DNA of 64,000 bases from Streptococcus mitis subsp. hohhotensis (GCF_020089495.2 NZ_JAIRCA020000002.1:62001-126000), one strand, 5' to 3'; shown: positions 1-11,333, counted from the first letter of the stretch. The notes: generated by a model from the letters alone, not told the origin. A program made the numbers and translations.

Positions 1-513
1 ACTGATGAACGCCGAGAGAAGGTTGCCTTTAGCATTCCATATATGGAAAATCAGCAAGTTCTGGTTGCGAAGAAAAGCCAGCAAATTCGTTCAGTAGAGG
101 ATATGAAGGATAAGACCTTGGGAGCCCAAGCCGGGTCCTCTGGTTATCTAGACTTTGAAGCCCAGCCAGACTTACTGAAAAATCGTGTTAAAGACCAGAA
201 GGCTAATCAGTACCAGAGTTTTAATGAGGCCTTGATTGATTTGAAAAATGACCGGATTGATGCCTTGTTGATTGACCGAGTGTATGCTAATTATTATCTC
301 CAGTCTGAGGGGATATTAAATGACTATAATGTCTTTTCAGCAGGATTTGAAAGTGAATCCTTTGCGGTCGGAGTTAGACCAGCTGACAAAAGATTACTGC
401 AAGCTTTAAATCAAGCTTTTATCGCACTATACCAAGAAGGAAAGTTCCAAGAAATCAGCCAAAAATGGTTTGGAGAAGATGTAGCAACCAAAGAAGTGAA
501 AAGTAGAGATTGA
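1..513 (+). CDS. Amino-acid ABC transporter substrate-binding protein, C-terminal part (5' end outside window)
   Basis: The frame is open from base 1 to a TGA at 511-513, so the gene begins before the window; an ATG at 43 is internal. The visible 170 residues resemble the second half of a family 3 periplasmic-type solute-binding protein: LGAQAGSSG, an aspartate-rich stretch (IDALLIDR) and a C-terminal helix ending in QKWFGED, the usual end of polar amino-acid binders such as glutamine or arginine receptors. It would be a membrane-anchored lipoprotein that hands an amino acid to an ABC permease. The substrate cannot be told from this fragment and the permease genes are not in view. Confidence 0.85.
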   Translation, partial: TDERREKVAFSIPYMENQQVLVAKKSQQIRSVEDMKDKTLGAQAGSSGYLDFEAQPDLLKNRVKDQKANQYQSFNEALIDLKNDRIDALLIDRVYANYYLQSEGILNDYNVFSAGFESESFAVGVRPADKRLLQALNQAFIALYQEGKFQEISQKWFGEDVATKEVKSRD

Positions 514-534
514 GTTTTTACTCAGTCTTTTTTT
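508..534 (+). terminator. Intrinsic terminator after the binding-protein gene
   Basis: GATTGAGT and ACTCAGTC form an 8-bp stem (one G-U pair) around a TTTT loop, followed by seven T. It begins inside the last codons of the upstream gene. Confidence 0.75.
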
Positions 535-535
535 G

Positions 536-568
536 CATCAAAAAATCCTCTGACAAGAGCCAGAGGAT
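536..568 (-). terminator. Intrinsic terminator for lysS (minus strand)
   Basis: ATCCTCTG at 545-552 and CAGAGGAT at 561-568 form a perfect 8-bp stem. Read on the minus strand it is followed by a T tract. It lies beyond the BOX element that separates it from lysS. Confidence 0.7.
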
Positions 569-575
569 AAGAGCT

Positions 576-679
576 TATACTCAATGAAAATCAAAGAGCA
601 AACTAGGAAGCTAGCCACAGGCTGTACTTGAGTACGGCAAGGCAACGCTGACGTGGTTTGAAGAGATTTTCGAAGAGTA

Positions 680-680
<1 letters not shown>
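576..680 (+). repeat. BOX element, boxA-boxC form without boxB
   Basis: It starts with the boxA sequence TATACTCAATGAAAATCAAA and ends with the boxC sequence TTCGAAGAGTAT. The length of about 105 bp fits boxA plus boxC with no boxB. The interior ACGGCAAGGCAACGCTGACG matches the BOXA1R primer region with one change. The right end reaches the lysS stop codon, so the element abuts the gene without spacer. Confidence 0.9.
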
Positions 681-2179
<1,499 letters not shown>

Positions 2180-2228
2180 CTAGTTTTACTCAAAATTGAA
2201 TACGATGAGTCATTTTTTGCGATACCCC

Positions 2229-2237
2229 ATTTTATCA
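2229..2237 (-). promoter_or_regulatory. Extended -10 promoter for lysS
   Basis: On the minus strand the sequence reads TGATAAAAT, a TGn extended -10 box, about 60 bases before the lysS ATG. No convincing -35 box is seen. Confidence 0.5.
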
Positions 2238-2273
2238 TAAATAAGCAAGAAATTCACGGATAATCTTTCAAAA

Positions 2274-2305
2274 CTAAAAAGAACTTGACGCTAAAATCAA
2301 GTTCT
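2274..2305 (-). terminator. Terminator for the minus-strand operon 2307-4248
   Basis: AGAACTTGA and TCAAGTTCT form a 9-bp perfect stem with an 8-base loop. A T-rich run follows on the minus strand. It lies one base beyond the stop codon of the phosphatase gene. Confidence 0.8.
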
Positions 2306-2306
2306 G

Positions 2307-2924
2307 TTATTGATAGGAAGTATCATTCCAAATATCGAGAGTGAATGTTTCAAAATCATGGGTTTCTAGAATGGTTAGGCTGGCATTGGCTAGACCACCA
2401 TCTTTACGAAGAAGTGGCTCTTTATAACCTAGAAGAGTACGAAGACTAGCAGTAAGATTGGCACCGTGACCGACAATTAGAATACGCTCAGCCGGACTAT
2501 CTTTTAATGATTTGATAAATTGAATGGTCCGTTGTGTTGTGCTAAAGAGGGATTCAGCTCCAAACATTTGAGTGTCAAATTGCGCAAGATTAGATCGAAA
2601 AGCTTTGATTTGTTGCGGGTAAATAGATTCCAAGGTTGCGATTTTCAAACCTTCTAATTTACCCAGTTGCCATTCACGGAGATTAGAGACGCTTTCTAAA
2701 GGACAGGGTGTCTGGAGTTGACTTTGGATAATTTCAGCCGATCTGACCGCTCGAGGTAAATCACTTGAATAAATCTGATCAAAAGGAATTTCCTTGAGAT
2801 ATTGGCCAAGTTGTTTTAGGGTTTCAATGGATTCAGGAAGAAGGGGAGAATCACCACTAGCACCTTGAAAGCGTCCTTCTTGGTTCCAGACGGTACGACC
2901 GTGGCGGACAAAGTAGAGTTTCAT
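2307..2924 (-). CDS. Histidine phosphatase / phosphoglycerate mutase family protein
   Basis: A 205-residue member of the histidine phosphatase superfamily. The catalytic RHG is at residues 7-9, the second core histidine lies in IVGHGA (H153), and a candidate acid is E84 in LREWQLG. Such proteins remove phosphate from small metabolites or proteins through a phosphohistidine; many annotated as GpmB-like are phosphatases rather than glycolytic mutases. It is the last gene of a three-gene minus-strand operon and overlaps the YbaK-type gene by four bases (ATGA). The substrate is unknown. Confidence 0.85.
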   Translation of the reverse strand: MKLYFVRHGRTVWNQEGRFQGASGDSPLLPESIETLKQLGQYLKEIPFDQIYSSDLPRAVRSAEIIQSQLQTPCPLESVSNLREWQLGKLEGLKIATLESIYPQQIKAFRSNLAQFDTQMFGAESLFSTTQRTIQFIKSLKDSPAERILIVGHGANLTASLRTLLGYKEPLLRKDGGLANASLTILETHDFETFTLDIWNDTSYQ

Positions 2925-3406
2925 TCTTGGCTGTCCTCCAATATATCTACAAAGTCAGCTTTTACAAAGCTAGCCAAATCTTGTGGTGCGACGATAATAC
3001 TGTGACCAACTTCGCCTGCTGAGACAATCATTTGATCCAAGTCTAGAGCGATTTTATCGATAAAAATGGGATAATTGTGTTTCTGACGAATACCGACAGG
3101 ATTATTGGCTCCATGAATATAACCTGTTGTTTTTTCCAAGTCCTTTTGTGGAATCATGCTTACTTTTTTATTGCCAGAAATTTTGGCTAGTTTCTTTTCA
3201 GATAAGTGTTGAGTGATAGGCACAATTCCGATAATCGGTCCGGTCTTATCTCCTAAAAGAGCCAAGGTTTTGAAAATCTGATCTCGTTCATAACCTTGAG
3301 GCAGCTCTCCTTCCAGGGCATTGATTTGAATCCCCTGATGTGGGATAGCTGCTTTAGCTAGGATTTGTTCCACCAATGTTTTTTTGATTTTAACTTTTTT
3401 TGCCAT
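2921..3406 (-). CDS. YbaK/EbsC-type aminoacyl-tRNA deacylase
   Basis: 161 residues matching the YbaK family of trans-editing proteins, which hydrolyse mischarged tRNA, typically Cys-tRNA(Pro). Visible family features are the HGANNPVGIRQKH stretch (about 98-110), containing the G-x-x-x-P core around the active site, the conserved basic N-terminus and the late SAGEVGHSI segment. It overlaps the phosphatase downstream by four bases and the DUF368 gene upstream by one base, so translation is probably coupled. Family assignment is firm; the exact tRNA substrate is inferred. Confidence 0.88.
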   Translation of the reverse strand: MAKKVKIKKTLVEQILAKAAIPHQGIQINALEGELPQGYERDQIFKTLALLGDKTGPIIGIVPITQHLSEKKLAKISGNKKVSMIPQKDLEKTTGYIHGANNPVGIRQKHNYPIFIDKIALDLDQMIVSAGEVGHSIIVAPQDLASFVKADFVDILEDSQE

Positions 3407-4248
3407 TATTTATACTTATCCTCCAATTGGCTCATCCAAATACCAAGCCAGATTCCCAGTGCAAAGAAGAAGGCGATGATGACATACCCGACAAGAGAAA
3501 GGCCTGTGTATTGGATGCTTTCAGCGTTTCCTGCATTTGGAATCAAGATCAAAAGGGTACTTGATAGGACGATACCGATGATGAAATGATAGACGCGTGA
3601 GTGGTAGTTGTTTAAGGCATAATCCATCAATTTTGAAAAAATAATGAGAGTTGCGCCTGCTCCGATTCCAATCGGTAAGAAGGTTCCCAAGAGGTCAAAG
3701 GTTTTAAAACCAGTCAACATAGGAGCATAGAGGCCCAAAATCAAAAGTAGATTTGATGGACTGAGGCCAGGAACTAATACGCCAAGAGCCAGCAGTGCAC
3801 CAGCTAGGACGAAATTAAGAAAGCTGGCACTTAAGGTTCCAACAACAAAATTTAAGGCATAGAGTCCTAGTCCAGAAATGATAAAGGTTGTCCAGAACCA
3901 AGCTAAATCAATCTTGTCTCGGTCAGATTCTCGAGTTGATTCTTTGAGAAGGCTAGGAACAGTACCAATGATAGCCCCCGCAAAGCTCCATAAGACAAAG
4001 ACCTGATAATTTTCAAGCAGGTATTCAATCGGGTAGGAAAATAAGCCGATTCCCAGAAGCATGCCGATGGCAACTGGAATAAAGTACAAAACATTTTCTT
4101 TAAAGTCTTTAAAGGGATGGGCCAGAAAGCCAATCATCCGTTCGTAAATGCCTAAGATTGCTGCTAGAACCCCTCCGGAAATTCCCGGTAGGATAAATCC
4201 AAGAGCAATCACAATCCCTTTAATAAGGCGTGCTAACCATGAGAGCAT
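3406..4248 (-). CDS. DUF368 membrane protein (PopT-like polyprenyl-phosphate transporter)
   Basis: 280 residues with about eight hydrophobic segments. Two related glycine/proline motifs, LPGISGGVLA near residue 20 and VPGLSPSNLL near 160, are the hallmark duplicated re-entrant motifs of DUF368. DUF368 proteins (PopT) have been implicated in flipping undecaprenyl phosphate back across the membrane so that it can carry new wall precursors. The neighbourhood fits: a muramidase gene and glmU lie next to it. It is the first gene of a three-gene operon. The function here is by family, not tested. Confidence 0.82.
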   Translation of the reverse strand: MLSWLARLIKGIVIALGFILPGISGGVLAAILGIYERMIGFLAHPFKDFKENVLYFIPVAIGMLLGIGLFSYPIEYLLENYQVFVLWSFAGAIIGTVPSLLKESTRESDRDKIDLAWFWTTFIISGLGLYALNFVVGTLSASFLNFVLAGALLALGVLVPGLSPSNLLLILGLYAPMLTGFKTFDLLGTFLPIGIGAGATLIIFSKLMDYALNNYHSRVYHFIIGIVLSSTLLILIPNAGNAESIQYTGLSLVGYVIIAFFFALGIWLGIWMSQLEDKYK

Positions 4249-4290
4249 ATATTTCCTCCAACTATTTCTATTTCAAAAAATCCTTACTAT

Positions 4291-4299
4291 ATTGTATCA
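4291..4299 (-). promoter_or_regulatory. Extended -10 promoter of the DUF368 operon
   Basis: Minus-strand TGATACAAT, an extended -10 box, lies about 43 bases before the DUF368 start; GGAGG precedes that ATG. No good -35 box is visible. Confidence 0.6.
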
Positions 4300-4315
4300 C
4301 AATCAAACACAAAAA

Positions 4316-4345
4316 GAAAAAGCAAATGCTAAACAAATGCTTTTA
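4316..4345 (-). terminator. Weak terminator after the GH25 gene
   Basis: Minus-strand AAAAGCA pairs with TGCTTTT across a 13-base loop and is followed by a T-rich run. The hairpin overlaps the stop codon. Confidence 0.5.
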
Positions 4346-5143
4346 AGGTTTTAAAAAGAGTTTTCTAAAGGTTTCTTCTTTGTTTTTTAAGGAAGAGATG
4401 ACGTTGATATCTAAATCGTGGTCAAAGCCAGCAATTTTTCCTTTAGAAGTGTACTGGTGGATGTCGTAATCTAAGTCCGTATTAGGTTTGCTTTCGAAAA
4501 ATCCAGTATTTGAACCATAGGAAGGAATCCAAACAGACGTAAATTTGCCTGTATCAATACTGTGTTCTTCCATGAAGTAGACCCCAACGTAGATGCCGAT
4601 GTTTTTAGCACCAAGTGATTCTAGCTTTGCTCGAAAGGCTTCAACACCCTCGTTCATATTGGACATGGTTTTTTCTTCCACGTCTAGCCAATAGTAACTA
4701 GGGCTGTATGGTGAAGAGGCGTTATAAAAAACTTCAGCGGCTTTTTCCATTTCTTGGACACTTTTTCCAGCTAAATAAGCATAGACACCAACTGGGACAT
4801 TTCGTTTTTGAAACTCCGTGATATGGGTTTTAAAGGCCTTATCTATTCCATTGATAAAGGAAGCATCGTTCTCTTTGGACGTTTGAGCGCCACTATGCAC
4901 GCGAACAATAGCTCCAGAAATGTTTTGGGACAGAGTATCGTAATTAATTTCCTCAGGACGCTGCCAGCCAGAGAGGTCAATAATCGGTTTGTCTAAGTGT
5001 TTCAAAGTCTGTGCTTCAATCTGCGCTATGTTGGATTTTGTTTTAAACGATTGGTTGTCATTAAGTGGGCGATTGATGATTAAAATGAACATCATAATCC
5101 CAAAAAAACTAAATAAAATAAGTGGATGAATTTGTTTTCTCAT
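4343..5143 (-). CDS. Membrane-anchored GH25-family muramidase-like protein
   Basis: 266 residues with one N-terminal membrane segment (about 7-24) and an outward glycoside hydrolase family 25 domain. GH25 enzymes cleave the N-acetylmuramic acid to N-acetylglucosamine bond of peptidoglycan. Catalytic-type acids are in place: D56 in IDLSGWQ, D154 and E156 in YYWLDVEE, and the late aspartates of DHDLDINV. It has no choline-binding repeats, so it is not LytC, and no cleavable signal is evident. It stands alone, divergent from glmU. Activity is inferred from conserved residues. Confidence 0.85.
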   Translation of the reverse strand: MRKQIHPLILFSFFGIMMFILIINRPLNDNQSFKTKSNIAQIEAQTLKHLDKPIIDLSGWQRPEEINYDTLSQNISGAIVRVHSGAQTSKENDASFINGIDKAFKTHITEFQKRNVPVGVYAYLAGKSVQEMEKAAEVFYNASSPYSPSYYWLDVEEKTMSNMNEGVEAFRAKLESLGAKNIGIYVGVYFMEEHSIDTGKFTSVWIPSYGSNTGFFESKPNTDLDYDIHQYTSKGKIAGFDHDLDINVISSLKNKEETFRKLFLKP

Positions 5144-5246
5144 ATCTTATAATTTTACCCTAAAAATCAAAAAAAATCAAAAAAATGGGTTAAGGAAAGG
5201 ACTTTGGAGCATTTTTTCATTCAAGGGAGCGGAATGATTTGAAATA

Positions 5247-5255
5247 TGGTATAAT
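5247..5255 (+). promoter_or_regulatory. Extended -10 promoter of glmU operon
   Basis: TGGTATAAT, a TGn extended -10 box, lies 31 bases before the glmU ATG. No strong -35 box is seen. Confidence 0.65.
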
Positions 5256-5271
5256 AAAAGGGAATTTCTAG

Positions 5272-6666
<1,395 letters not shown>

Positions 6667-6675
6667 GAGCCTATC

Positions 6676-7221
6676 ATGGAATTTGAAGAAAAAACGCTTA
6701 GTCGAAAAGAAATCTATCAAGGACCAATTTTTAAACTGGTCCAAGATCAGGTTGAATTACCAGAAGGCAAGGGAACTGCCCAACGTGATTTGATTTTCCA
6801 CAATGGGGCTGTCTGTGTTTTAGCAGTAACGGATGAGCAAAAACTCATCTTGGTCAAGCAGTACCGCAAAGCTATCGAGGCTGTCTCTTACGAAATTCCA
6901 GCCGGAAAGTTGGAAGTAGGAGAAAATGCAGACCCTGTGGCAGCAGCACTTCGTGAATTAGAGGAAGAAACAGCCTATACAGGGAAATTAGAACTCTTGT
7001 ACGATTTTTACTCAGCCATTGGCTTTTGTAATGAAAAGTTAAAACTATACCGAGCAAGCGATTTGACGAAGGTGGAAAATCCGCGTCCGCAGGATGAAGA
7101 CGAAACCTTGGAAGTCCTTGAAGTGAGCCTAGAAGAAGCTAAGGAATTGATCCAATCAGGTCATATCTGTGATGCCAAGACAATTATGGCTGTACAGTAT
7201 TGGGAATTGCACAAAAAATAG
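6676..7221 (+). CDS. Nudix hydrolase, ADP-ribose pyrophosphatase type
   Basis: 181 residues with a Nudix box spanning about 77-99. The catalytic core is R93-E94-L-E96-E97-E98-T99, with threonine in place of the usual glycine of REUXEEXGU. The upstream sheet and the array of aromatic residues fit NudF/ADP-ribose pyrophosphatases, which split ADP-ribose to AMP and ribose 5-phosphate. An RBS (TAGGAGCC) lies before the ATG. It sits between glmU and macP in one operon. The substrate is by family resemblance. Confidence 0.88.
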   Translation: MEFEEKTLSRKEIYQGPIFKLVQDQVELPEGKGTAQRDLIFHNGAVCVLAVTDEQKLILVKQYRKAIEAVSYEIPAGKLEVGENADPVAAALRELEEETAYTGKLELLYDFYSAIGFCNEKLKLYRASDLTKVENPRPQDEDETLEVLEVSLEEAKELIQSGHICDAKTIMAVQYWELHKK

Positions 7222-7232
7222 AGGAGGTCAAT

Positions 7233-7544
7233 ATGGGTAAACCTTTATTAACGGATGAAATGATTGAAAGGGCTAATAGAGGCGAAAAAATTTCAGGTCC
7301 CCCTTTGCTAGATGATGAGGAGACTAAGATTTTACCAACTTCTTCTTCCCGTTTTGGTTATGCCAATCCTAAGGGACATGGCTTTAGCCAAGAAACCTTG
7401 AAGATTCAGGTCGAACCGTCTATTCATAAAAGCCGTCGCATTGAAAATACCAAGAGAAATGTCTTCAATTCTAAGTTGAATATGATTCTATTTGCAGTCA
7501 TCTTTCTCTTGATTTTGCTTGTCTTAGCAATGAAACTTTTGTAA
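7233..7544 (+). CDS. macP: MacP, membrane cofactor of penicillin-binding protein PBP2a
   Basis: A 103-residue protein with a polar N-terminal cytoplasmic part and one C-terminal membrane helix (about 82-100). Position after glmU-nudix and before mtnN, size and sequence match pneumococcal MacP, which activates the wall synthase PBP2a and is phosphorylated by StkP on a threonine near residue 32. Here the candidate is T31 in DDEETK, which would be the same site if one residue differs. The ATG at 7233 follows GAGGAGG; an earlier in-frame start at 7200 would overlap the Nudix gene and lacks an RBS. Confidence 0.85.
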   Translation: MGKPLLTDEMIERANRGEKISGPPLLDDEETKILPTSSSRFGYANPKGHGFSQETLKIQVEPSIHKSRRIENTKRNVFNSKLNMILFAVIFLLILLVLAMKLL

Positions 7545-7560
7545 TAGAAAAGGAATTGAA

Positions 7561-8253
7561 ATGAAAATAGGAATTATTGCGGCTATGCCAGAAGAACTGG
7601 CTTATCTGGTCCAGCATCTAGAAAATGCCCAAGAGCAAGTTGTTTTGGGGAATACCTATCATACAGGCATCATTGCCTCTCATGAAGTTGTTCTTGTAGA
7701 AAGTGGAATTGGTAAGGTCATGTCTGCTATGAGTGTAGCGATTTTGGCTGATCATTTTCAAGTGGATGCTTTGATTAACACAGGATCAGCTGGGGCAGTA
7801 GCAGAAGGTATTGCTGTTGGGGATGTTGTGATTGCTGACAAATTAGCCTATCATGACGTGGATGTCACAGCTTTTGGCTATGCTTATGGACAAATGGCGC
7901 AACAACCGCTTTATTTCGAATCAGATAAAACCTTTGTTGCCAAAATCCAAGAGAGTTTATCTCAATTGGATCAAAATGGGCATCTTGGTTTGATTGCTAC
8001 AGGAGATAGTTTTGTTGCAGGAAATGATAAGATAAAAGCGATTAAATCCCATTTCCCAGATGTTTTGGCTGTTGAGATGGAGGGGGCAGCTATTGCTCAG
8101 GCAGCGCATGCCCTTAATCTCCCAGTCTTAGTCATCCGAGCTATGAGTGACAATGCTAACCATGAAGCAAATATCTCTTTTGATGAGTTTATTATCGAAG
8201 CTGGACGTCGCTCTGCCCAAGTCTTATTAGCCTTTTTGAAGGCTTTAGATTAA
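7561..8253 (+). CDS. mtnN: 5'-methylthioadenosine / S-adenosylhomocysteine nucleosidase
   Basis: This enzyme hydrolyses methylthioadenosine and S-adenosylhomocysteine to adenine and a thioribose product, recycling methionine and feeding S-ribosylhomocysteine to LuxS. The 230 residues carry E12, the glutamates of VEMEG (E172, E174) and D197 in AMSDNA, matching the active-site positions known in E. coli MtnN. It is the last gene of the glmU operon, 16 bases after macP. Confidence 0.95.
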   Translation: MKIGIIAAMPEELAYLVQHLENAQEQVVLGNTYHTGIIASHEVVLVESGIGKVMSAMSVAILADHFQVDALINTGSAGAVAEGIAVGDVVIADKLAYHDVDVTAFGYAYGQMAQQPLYFESDKTFVAKIQESLSQLDQNGHLGLIATGDSFVAGNDKIKAIKSHFPDVLAVEMEGAAIAQAAHALNLPVLVIRAMSDNANHEANISFDEFIIEAGRRSAQVLLAFLKALD

Positions 8254-8261
8254 GCGAAAAT

Positions 8262-8290
8262 TTGACAGTTTTTCTAGCTTATGATAAGAT
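8262..8290 (+). promoter_or_regulatory. Promoter of rocS
   Basis: TTGACA at 8262-8267 and TAAGAT at 8285-8290 with a 17-base spacer; TGa precedes the -10. A consensus-grade promoter that separates rocS from the glmU operon. Confidence 0.8.
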
Positions 8291-8329
8291 TTAAGTAAAG
8301 AAAAGCTAGAAAACGTTTCAGAGGATATT

Positions 8330-8821
8330 ATGAGTATTGAAATGACCGTCAGTGAGATTGCAGAGGTCTTAGGATTATCTCGCCAAGCAATCAATAACCG
8401 TGTCAAAGAATTACCAGAAGAAGACACAGATAAAAATGACAAAGGGGTAACAGTCGTTACCAGAAGTGGCTTGATTAAGCTAGAAGAAATCTATAAAAAA
8501 ACGATTTTTGAAGATGAGCCTGTCAGTGAAGATGTCAAGCAACGTGAACTGATGGAGATTCTGGTTGATGAGAAGAATGCAGAAATTCTCCGTCTTTATG
8601 AACAATTAAAAGCCAAGGATCGTCAGCTATCAGAAAAAGATGAGCAGATGCGCATCAAAGACCGTCAGATTGCTGAGAAAGACAAACAACTAGATCAGCA
8701 GCAACAATTGACTCTTCAAGCCATGAAGGATCAAGAAAATCTCAAGCTAGAGCTGGACCAAGCAAAAGAAGAAGTCCAATCCACTAAGAAAGGCTTTTTT
8801 GCTCGTTTATTTGGAGGATAA
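8330..8821 (+). CDS. rocS: RocS, chromosome segregation regulator
   Basis: 163 residues with three parts: an N-terminal helix-turn-helix (about 6-27, EIAEVLGLSRQAINNRV), a long acidic/basic coiled coil (about 75-150, with repeated KDRQ and EKD units), and a short C-terminal amphipathic tail KKGFFARLFGG. This is the architecture reported for pneumococcal RocS, which binds DNA and the membrane, interacts with ParB and protects the nucleoid from division. The gene follows mtnN as in pneumococci and has its own TTGACA promoter. Confidence 0.87.
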   Translation: MSIEMTVSEIAEVLGLSRQAINNRVKELPEEDTDKNDKGVTVVTRSGLIKLEEIYKKTIFEDEPVSEDVKQRELMEILVDEKNAEILRLYEQLKAKDRQLSEKDEQMRIKDRQIAEKDKQLDQQQQLTLQAMKDQENLKLELDQAKEEVQSTKKGFFARLFGG

Positions 8822-8824
8822 TCA

Positions 8825-8870
8825 AGGAGCTGTTTAGGTTAAATGCTAACCTGATGGCTTCTTTTGTTTC
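8825..8870 (+). terminator. Possible terminator after rocS
   Basis: AGGTTA and TAACCT form a 6-bp stem around AATGC with weak outer AGC/GCT pairing, then a T-rich stretch. It is modest in strength. Confidence 0.4.
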
Positions 8871-8928
8871 TAAATAGTATAGTTGCTCAAATAGAATAAG
8901 AAGAGAGATAGTAGAAGAGAGGTATAGA

Positions 8929-9519
8929 ATGGAACGATTAGAAGAGTACATTGCTTTTGACTTAGAATTTAATCAGCACGAAGGACAAACACACTTGATT
9001 CAAGTATCGGCAGTGCATTTTAGAGATGGACAGGAAATCGATGCCTATGATTCCTATGTTCATACCAATGTACCTCTAAAAAGCTTTATCAATGGTTTGA
9101 CTGGGATTACGGCTGAGACCTTAAAAGATGCTCCTCCAGTGGAGAAAGTTATAAAAGATTTCCAAGAGTTTGTGGGTTTTTTACCGATGGTAGGATACAA
9201 TGCTGCTAAAAGTGATTTGCCTATTCTAGCAGAACATCGTTTAGACTACAGTCAGCAGTACAAGGTAGATCTGTATGATGAAGCTTTTGAACGTCGGAGT
9301 TCGGATTTACATGGTATTGCCAATCTCAAATTGCAAACCGTTGCCTCGTTTCTTGGATTTCAAGGTCAATCTCATAATAGCTTGGAGGATGCTCGTATGA
9401 CAGCGCGTGTTTACGAGTCCTTTCTAGATTCGGATCAAGCTAGAAAATTGTTAGGGGCAGAAAGTAGCCTCTCGAACAATCCTTTTGGGGGTTTGGACTT
9501 GTCTCAATTATTTGACTAG
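8929..9519 (+). CDS. DEDDh-family 3'-5' exonuclease
   Basis: 196 residues of the DnaQ/RNase T exonuclease superfamily. The metal-binding set is visible: D11 and E13 in AFDLEF, D96 in AAKSDLPIL, and H149 with D154 in SHNSLEDA. The histidine five residues before the last aspartate places it in the DEDDh class. It is a free-standing protein, not fused to PolC or DinG, and may proofread or trim DNA or RNA ends. The adjacent glycerophosphodiesterase gene starts eight bases later, so the two are probably cotranscribed. Confidence 0.85.
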   Translation: MERLEEYIAFDLEFNQHEGQTHLIQVSAVHFRDGQEIDAYDSYVHTNVPLKSFINGLTGITAETLKDAPPVEKVIKDFQEFVGFLPMVGYNAAKSDLPILAEHRLDYSQQYKVDLYDEAFERRSSDLHGIANLKLQTVASFLGFQGQSHNSLEDARMTARVYESFLDSDQARKLLGAESSLSNNPFGGLDLSQLFD

Positions 9520-9527
9520 GAGTGCCT

Positions 9528-11291
9528 ATGAAACCTGAAAAACCTAAAAATCTAGGTTTTAAGCAGATATACTTTAATCTAGATAAAATACTTTTTCTAT
9601 TTTTCTTGGCTTTCATGATGATTGAGTTTGTCTGGTTACCTCTTAATTCTTGGATTGCTGGACTTTTGCTCCGACAGACAGGTTATCTCTTTCTGTCCTA
9701 CAATAATATTTTTGCTATTATAACGGGCTCACCCTTTGTTAGTCTTGCTTTATTTGTTCTGGTAATTGTTAATTTATTGGTCGCCTATTTTCAAATAGGG
9801 CTCCTCTTTATTGGTGCTCGGCATTTATTATGTCATGAAAAGAGGACCTTGCTGGAGTATAGTCGCAAGGTCTTTCGACAAAGTTTCTTGTTTATGAAGC
9901 AAGTTACGCTTGCCAAGATAACCTTTATCTTCTTTTATATCATGATGCTCTTTCCAGTGATTCGAAAGATTTTAAAGATTTACTACTTAAATAAAATTGT
10001 TATTCCGGACTTTATCGTTGATTATGTGGAAGACAAGTATTGGCTAGTAGGTATAGTGGTTACTATTCTGGCCTTACTTCTATTTTACATTTCAGTGCGT
10101 TTCATGTTTGCCCTATCTCAGCTTTTATTTGAAAAGAAAACAGTCAAAGAAGCTGTCAGATACAGTCTAGAGAAGACAAGAAAGCACTCCTGGTTTTATA
10201 CTTGGAACTTGCTTTGGATTGTCGTCAAAACCTACCTATTTTTCATTCTTTTATTGATTCCGATACTAGCAAGTCAGGCACTGATGGATGGTCTGACCCA
10301 TAAGGAATCTCTTGTTCTGGGAATTATCAACTTCGTCTTGATTAAGAATTTTCATTATATAGCCTTGACTTACTTTCTTATTAAGTTTGTTTCCTTCTTA
10401 ACGGGAGAAGAACTAGAAATTACACCAAGGAGAAAGAAAGACCACTGGATGAGATGGGGAGTGATGGGCTGTGCTTGTATCTTTTTCGCTCTTGATGGTT
10501 ATGTTTATTTAGAAGCTCCAGTCGCCAATAAACCTTTAATCATTTCTCACAGGGGAGTATCTAATAAGAATGGTGTGCAAAATACCGTCCAATCACTAGA
10601 AAAAACCGCTCAGTTATCTCCAGATTTCGTTGAGACAGATGTTCAGGAAACAAAAGATGGTCAGTTTGTCATGATGCATGATGCCAATATCAAAAATTTG
10701 ACAGGTGTTAATGCCAATCCTCAGGATTTAACCTTGGAGGAATTAACCAAACTTGATATTTCAGAAAATGGCTATCATACCAAGGTATCTAGTTTTGATG
10801 ACTATCTCAATAAAGCCAATGAATTGCATCAAAAACTTCTTATTGAGATTAAAACCAGTCGAAAAGATAGTCCAGATATGATGAAACGCTTTATGGAAAA
10901 ATATGGAACTGTTCTTAAGCAGAATGGTCACCAAATGCAATCCTTGGACTACCATGTGATTGACCAGGTTTTAGCCTACGATACTCAAATTCCAGTCTTT
11001 TTCATCCTACCCTATAATAGTATTTTTCCAAGAACCAAGGCCACAGGTTATACTATGGAGTATTCAACCTTGGATGAAAATTTTGTCAACAAGCTTTGGA
11101 ATACGGATCAGAAATTGTACGTTTGGACCATCAATAGTTCAGAGTCCTTTGATAAATCCGTTCATTTGGGAGCTGATGGCATGATAACGGATGACTTGGA
11201 AATGATTCAAGATCAAGTTACCATTGCCCAAGAAGACCCTGAGTATACTGAATTGCTTTTCAAACAGGCCATGGAATTCTTTAATTTTTAG
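9528..11291 (+). CDS. Membrane-bound glycerophosphodiester phosphodiesterase
   Basis: 587 residues. The first about 335 form a polytopic membrane domain of the kind attached to GDPD enzymes (GPDPase_memb). The rest is the catalytic barrel with HRG (H341), VETDVQ and MMHDA metal/phosphate motifs, and ends in TWTINSSES and DGMITD typical of the family. Such enzymes hydrolyse glycerophosphodiesters from lipids or teichoic acid to glycerol 3-phosphate. The ATG at 9528 is chosen because TAGGAG lies just upstream; a GTG at 9522 is inside that RBS. Confidence 0.88.
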   Translation: MKPEKPKNLGFKQIYFNLDKILFLFFLAFMMIEFVWLPLNSWIAGLLLRQTGYLFLSYNNIFAIITGSPFVSLALFVLVIVNLLVAYFQIGLLFIGARHLLCHEKRTLLEYSRKVFRQSFLFMKQVTLAKITFIFFYIMMLFPVIRKILKIYYLNKIVIPDFIVDYVEDKYWLVGIVVTILALLLFYISVRFMFALSQLLFEKKTVKEAVRYSLEKTRKHSWFYTWNLLWIVVKTYLFFILLLIPILASQALMDGLTHKESLVLGIINFVLIKNFHYIALTYFLIKFVSFLTGEELEITPRRKKDHWMRWGVMGCACIFFALDGYVYLEAPVANKPLIISHRGVSNKNGVQNTVQSLEKTAQLSPDFVETDVQETKDGQFVMMHDANIKNLTGVNANPQDLTLEELTKLDISENGYHTKVSSFDDYLNKANELHQKLLIEIKTSRKDSPDMMKRFMEKYGTVLKQNGHQMQSLDYHVIDQVLAYDTQIPVFFILPYNSIFPRTKATGYTMEYSTLDENFVNKLWNTDQKLYVWTINSSESFDKSVHLGADGMITDDLEMIQDQVTIAQEDPEYTELLFKQAMEFFNF

Positions 11292-11299
11292 TAAGCAAA

Positions 11300-11326
11300 A
11301 AGAGGTTGATCAAAAATTCACCTCTA
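11300..11326 (+). terminator. First hairpin after the phosphodiesterase gene
   Basis: AGAGGT and ACCTCT form a 6-bp stem followed by an A-rich stretch; it may act together with the stronger hairpin just downstream. Confidence 0.35.
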
Positions 11327-11333
11327 AAATAGT

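Noticed and set aside
9522-9527. GTG start for the glycerophosphodiesterase at 9522
   Set aside because: It lies within the ribosome binding site of the ATG at 9528, which has proper spacing.
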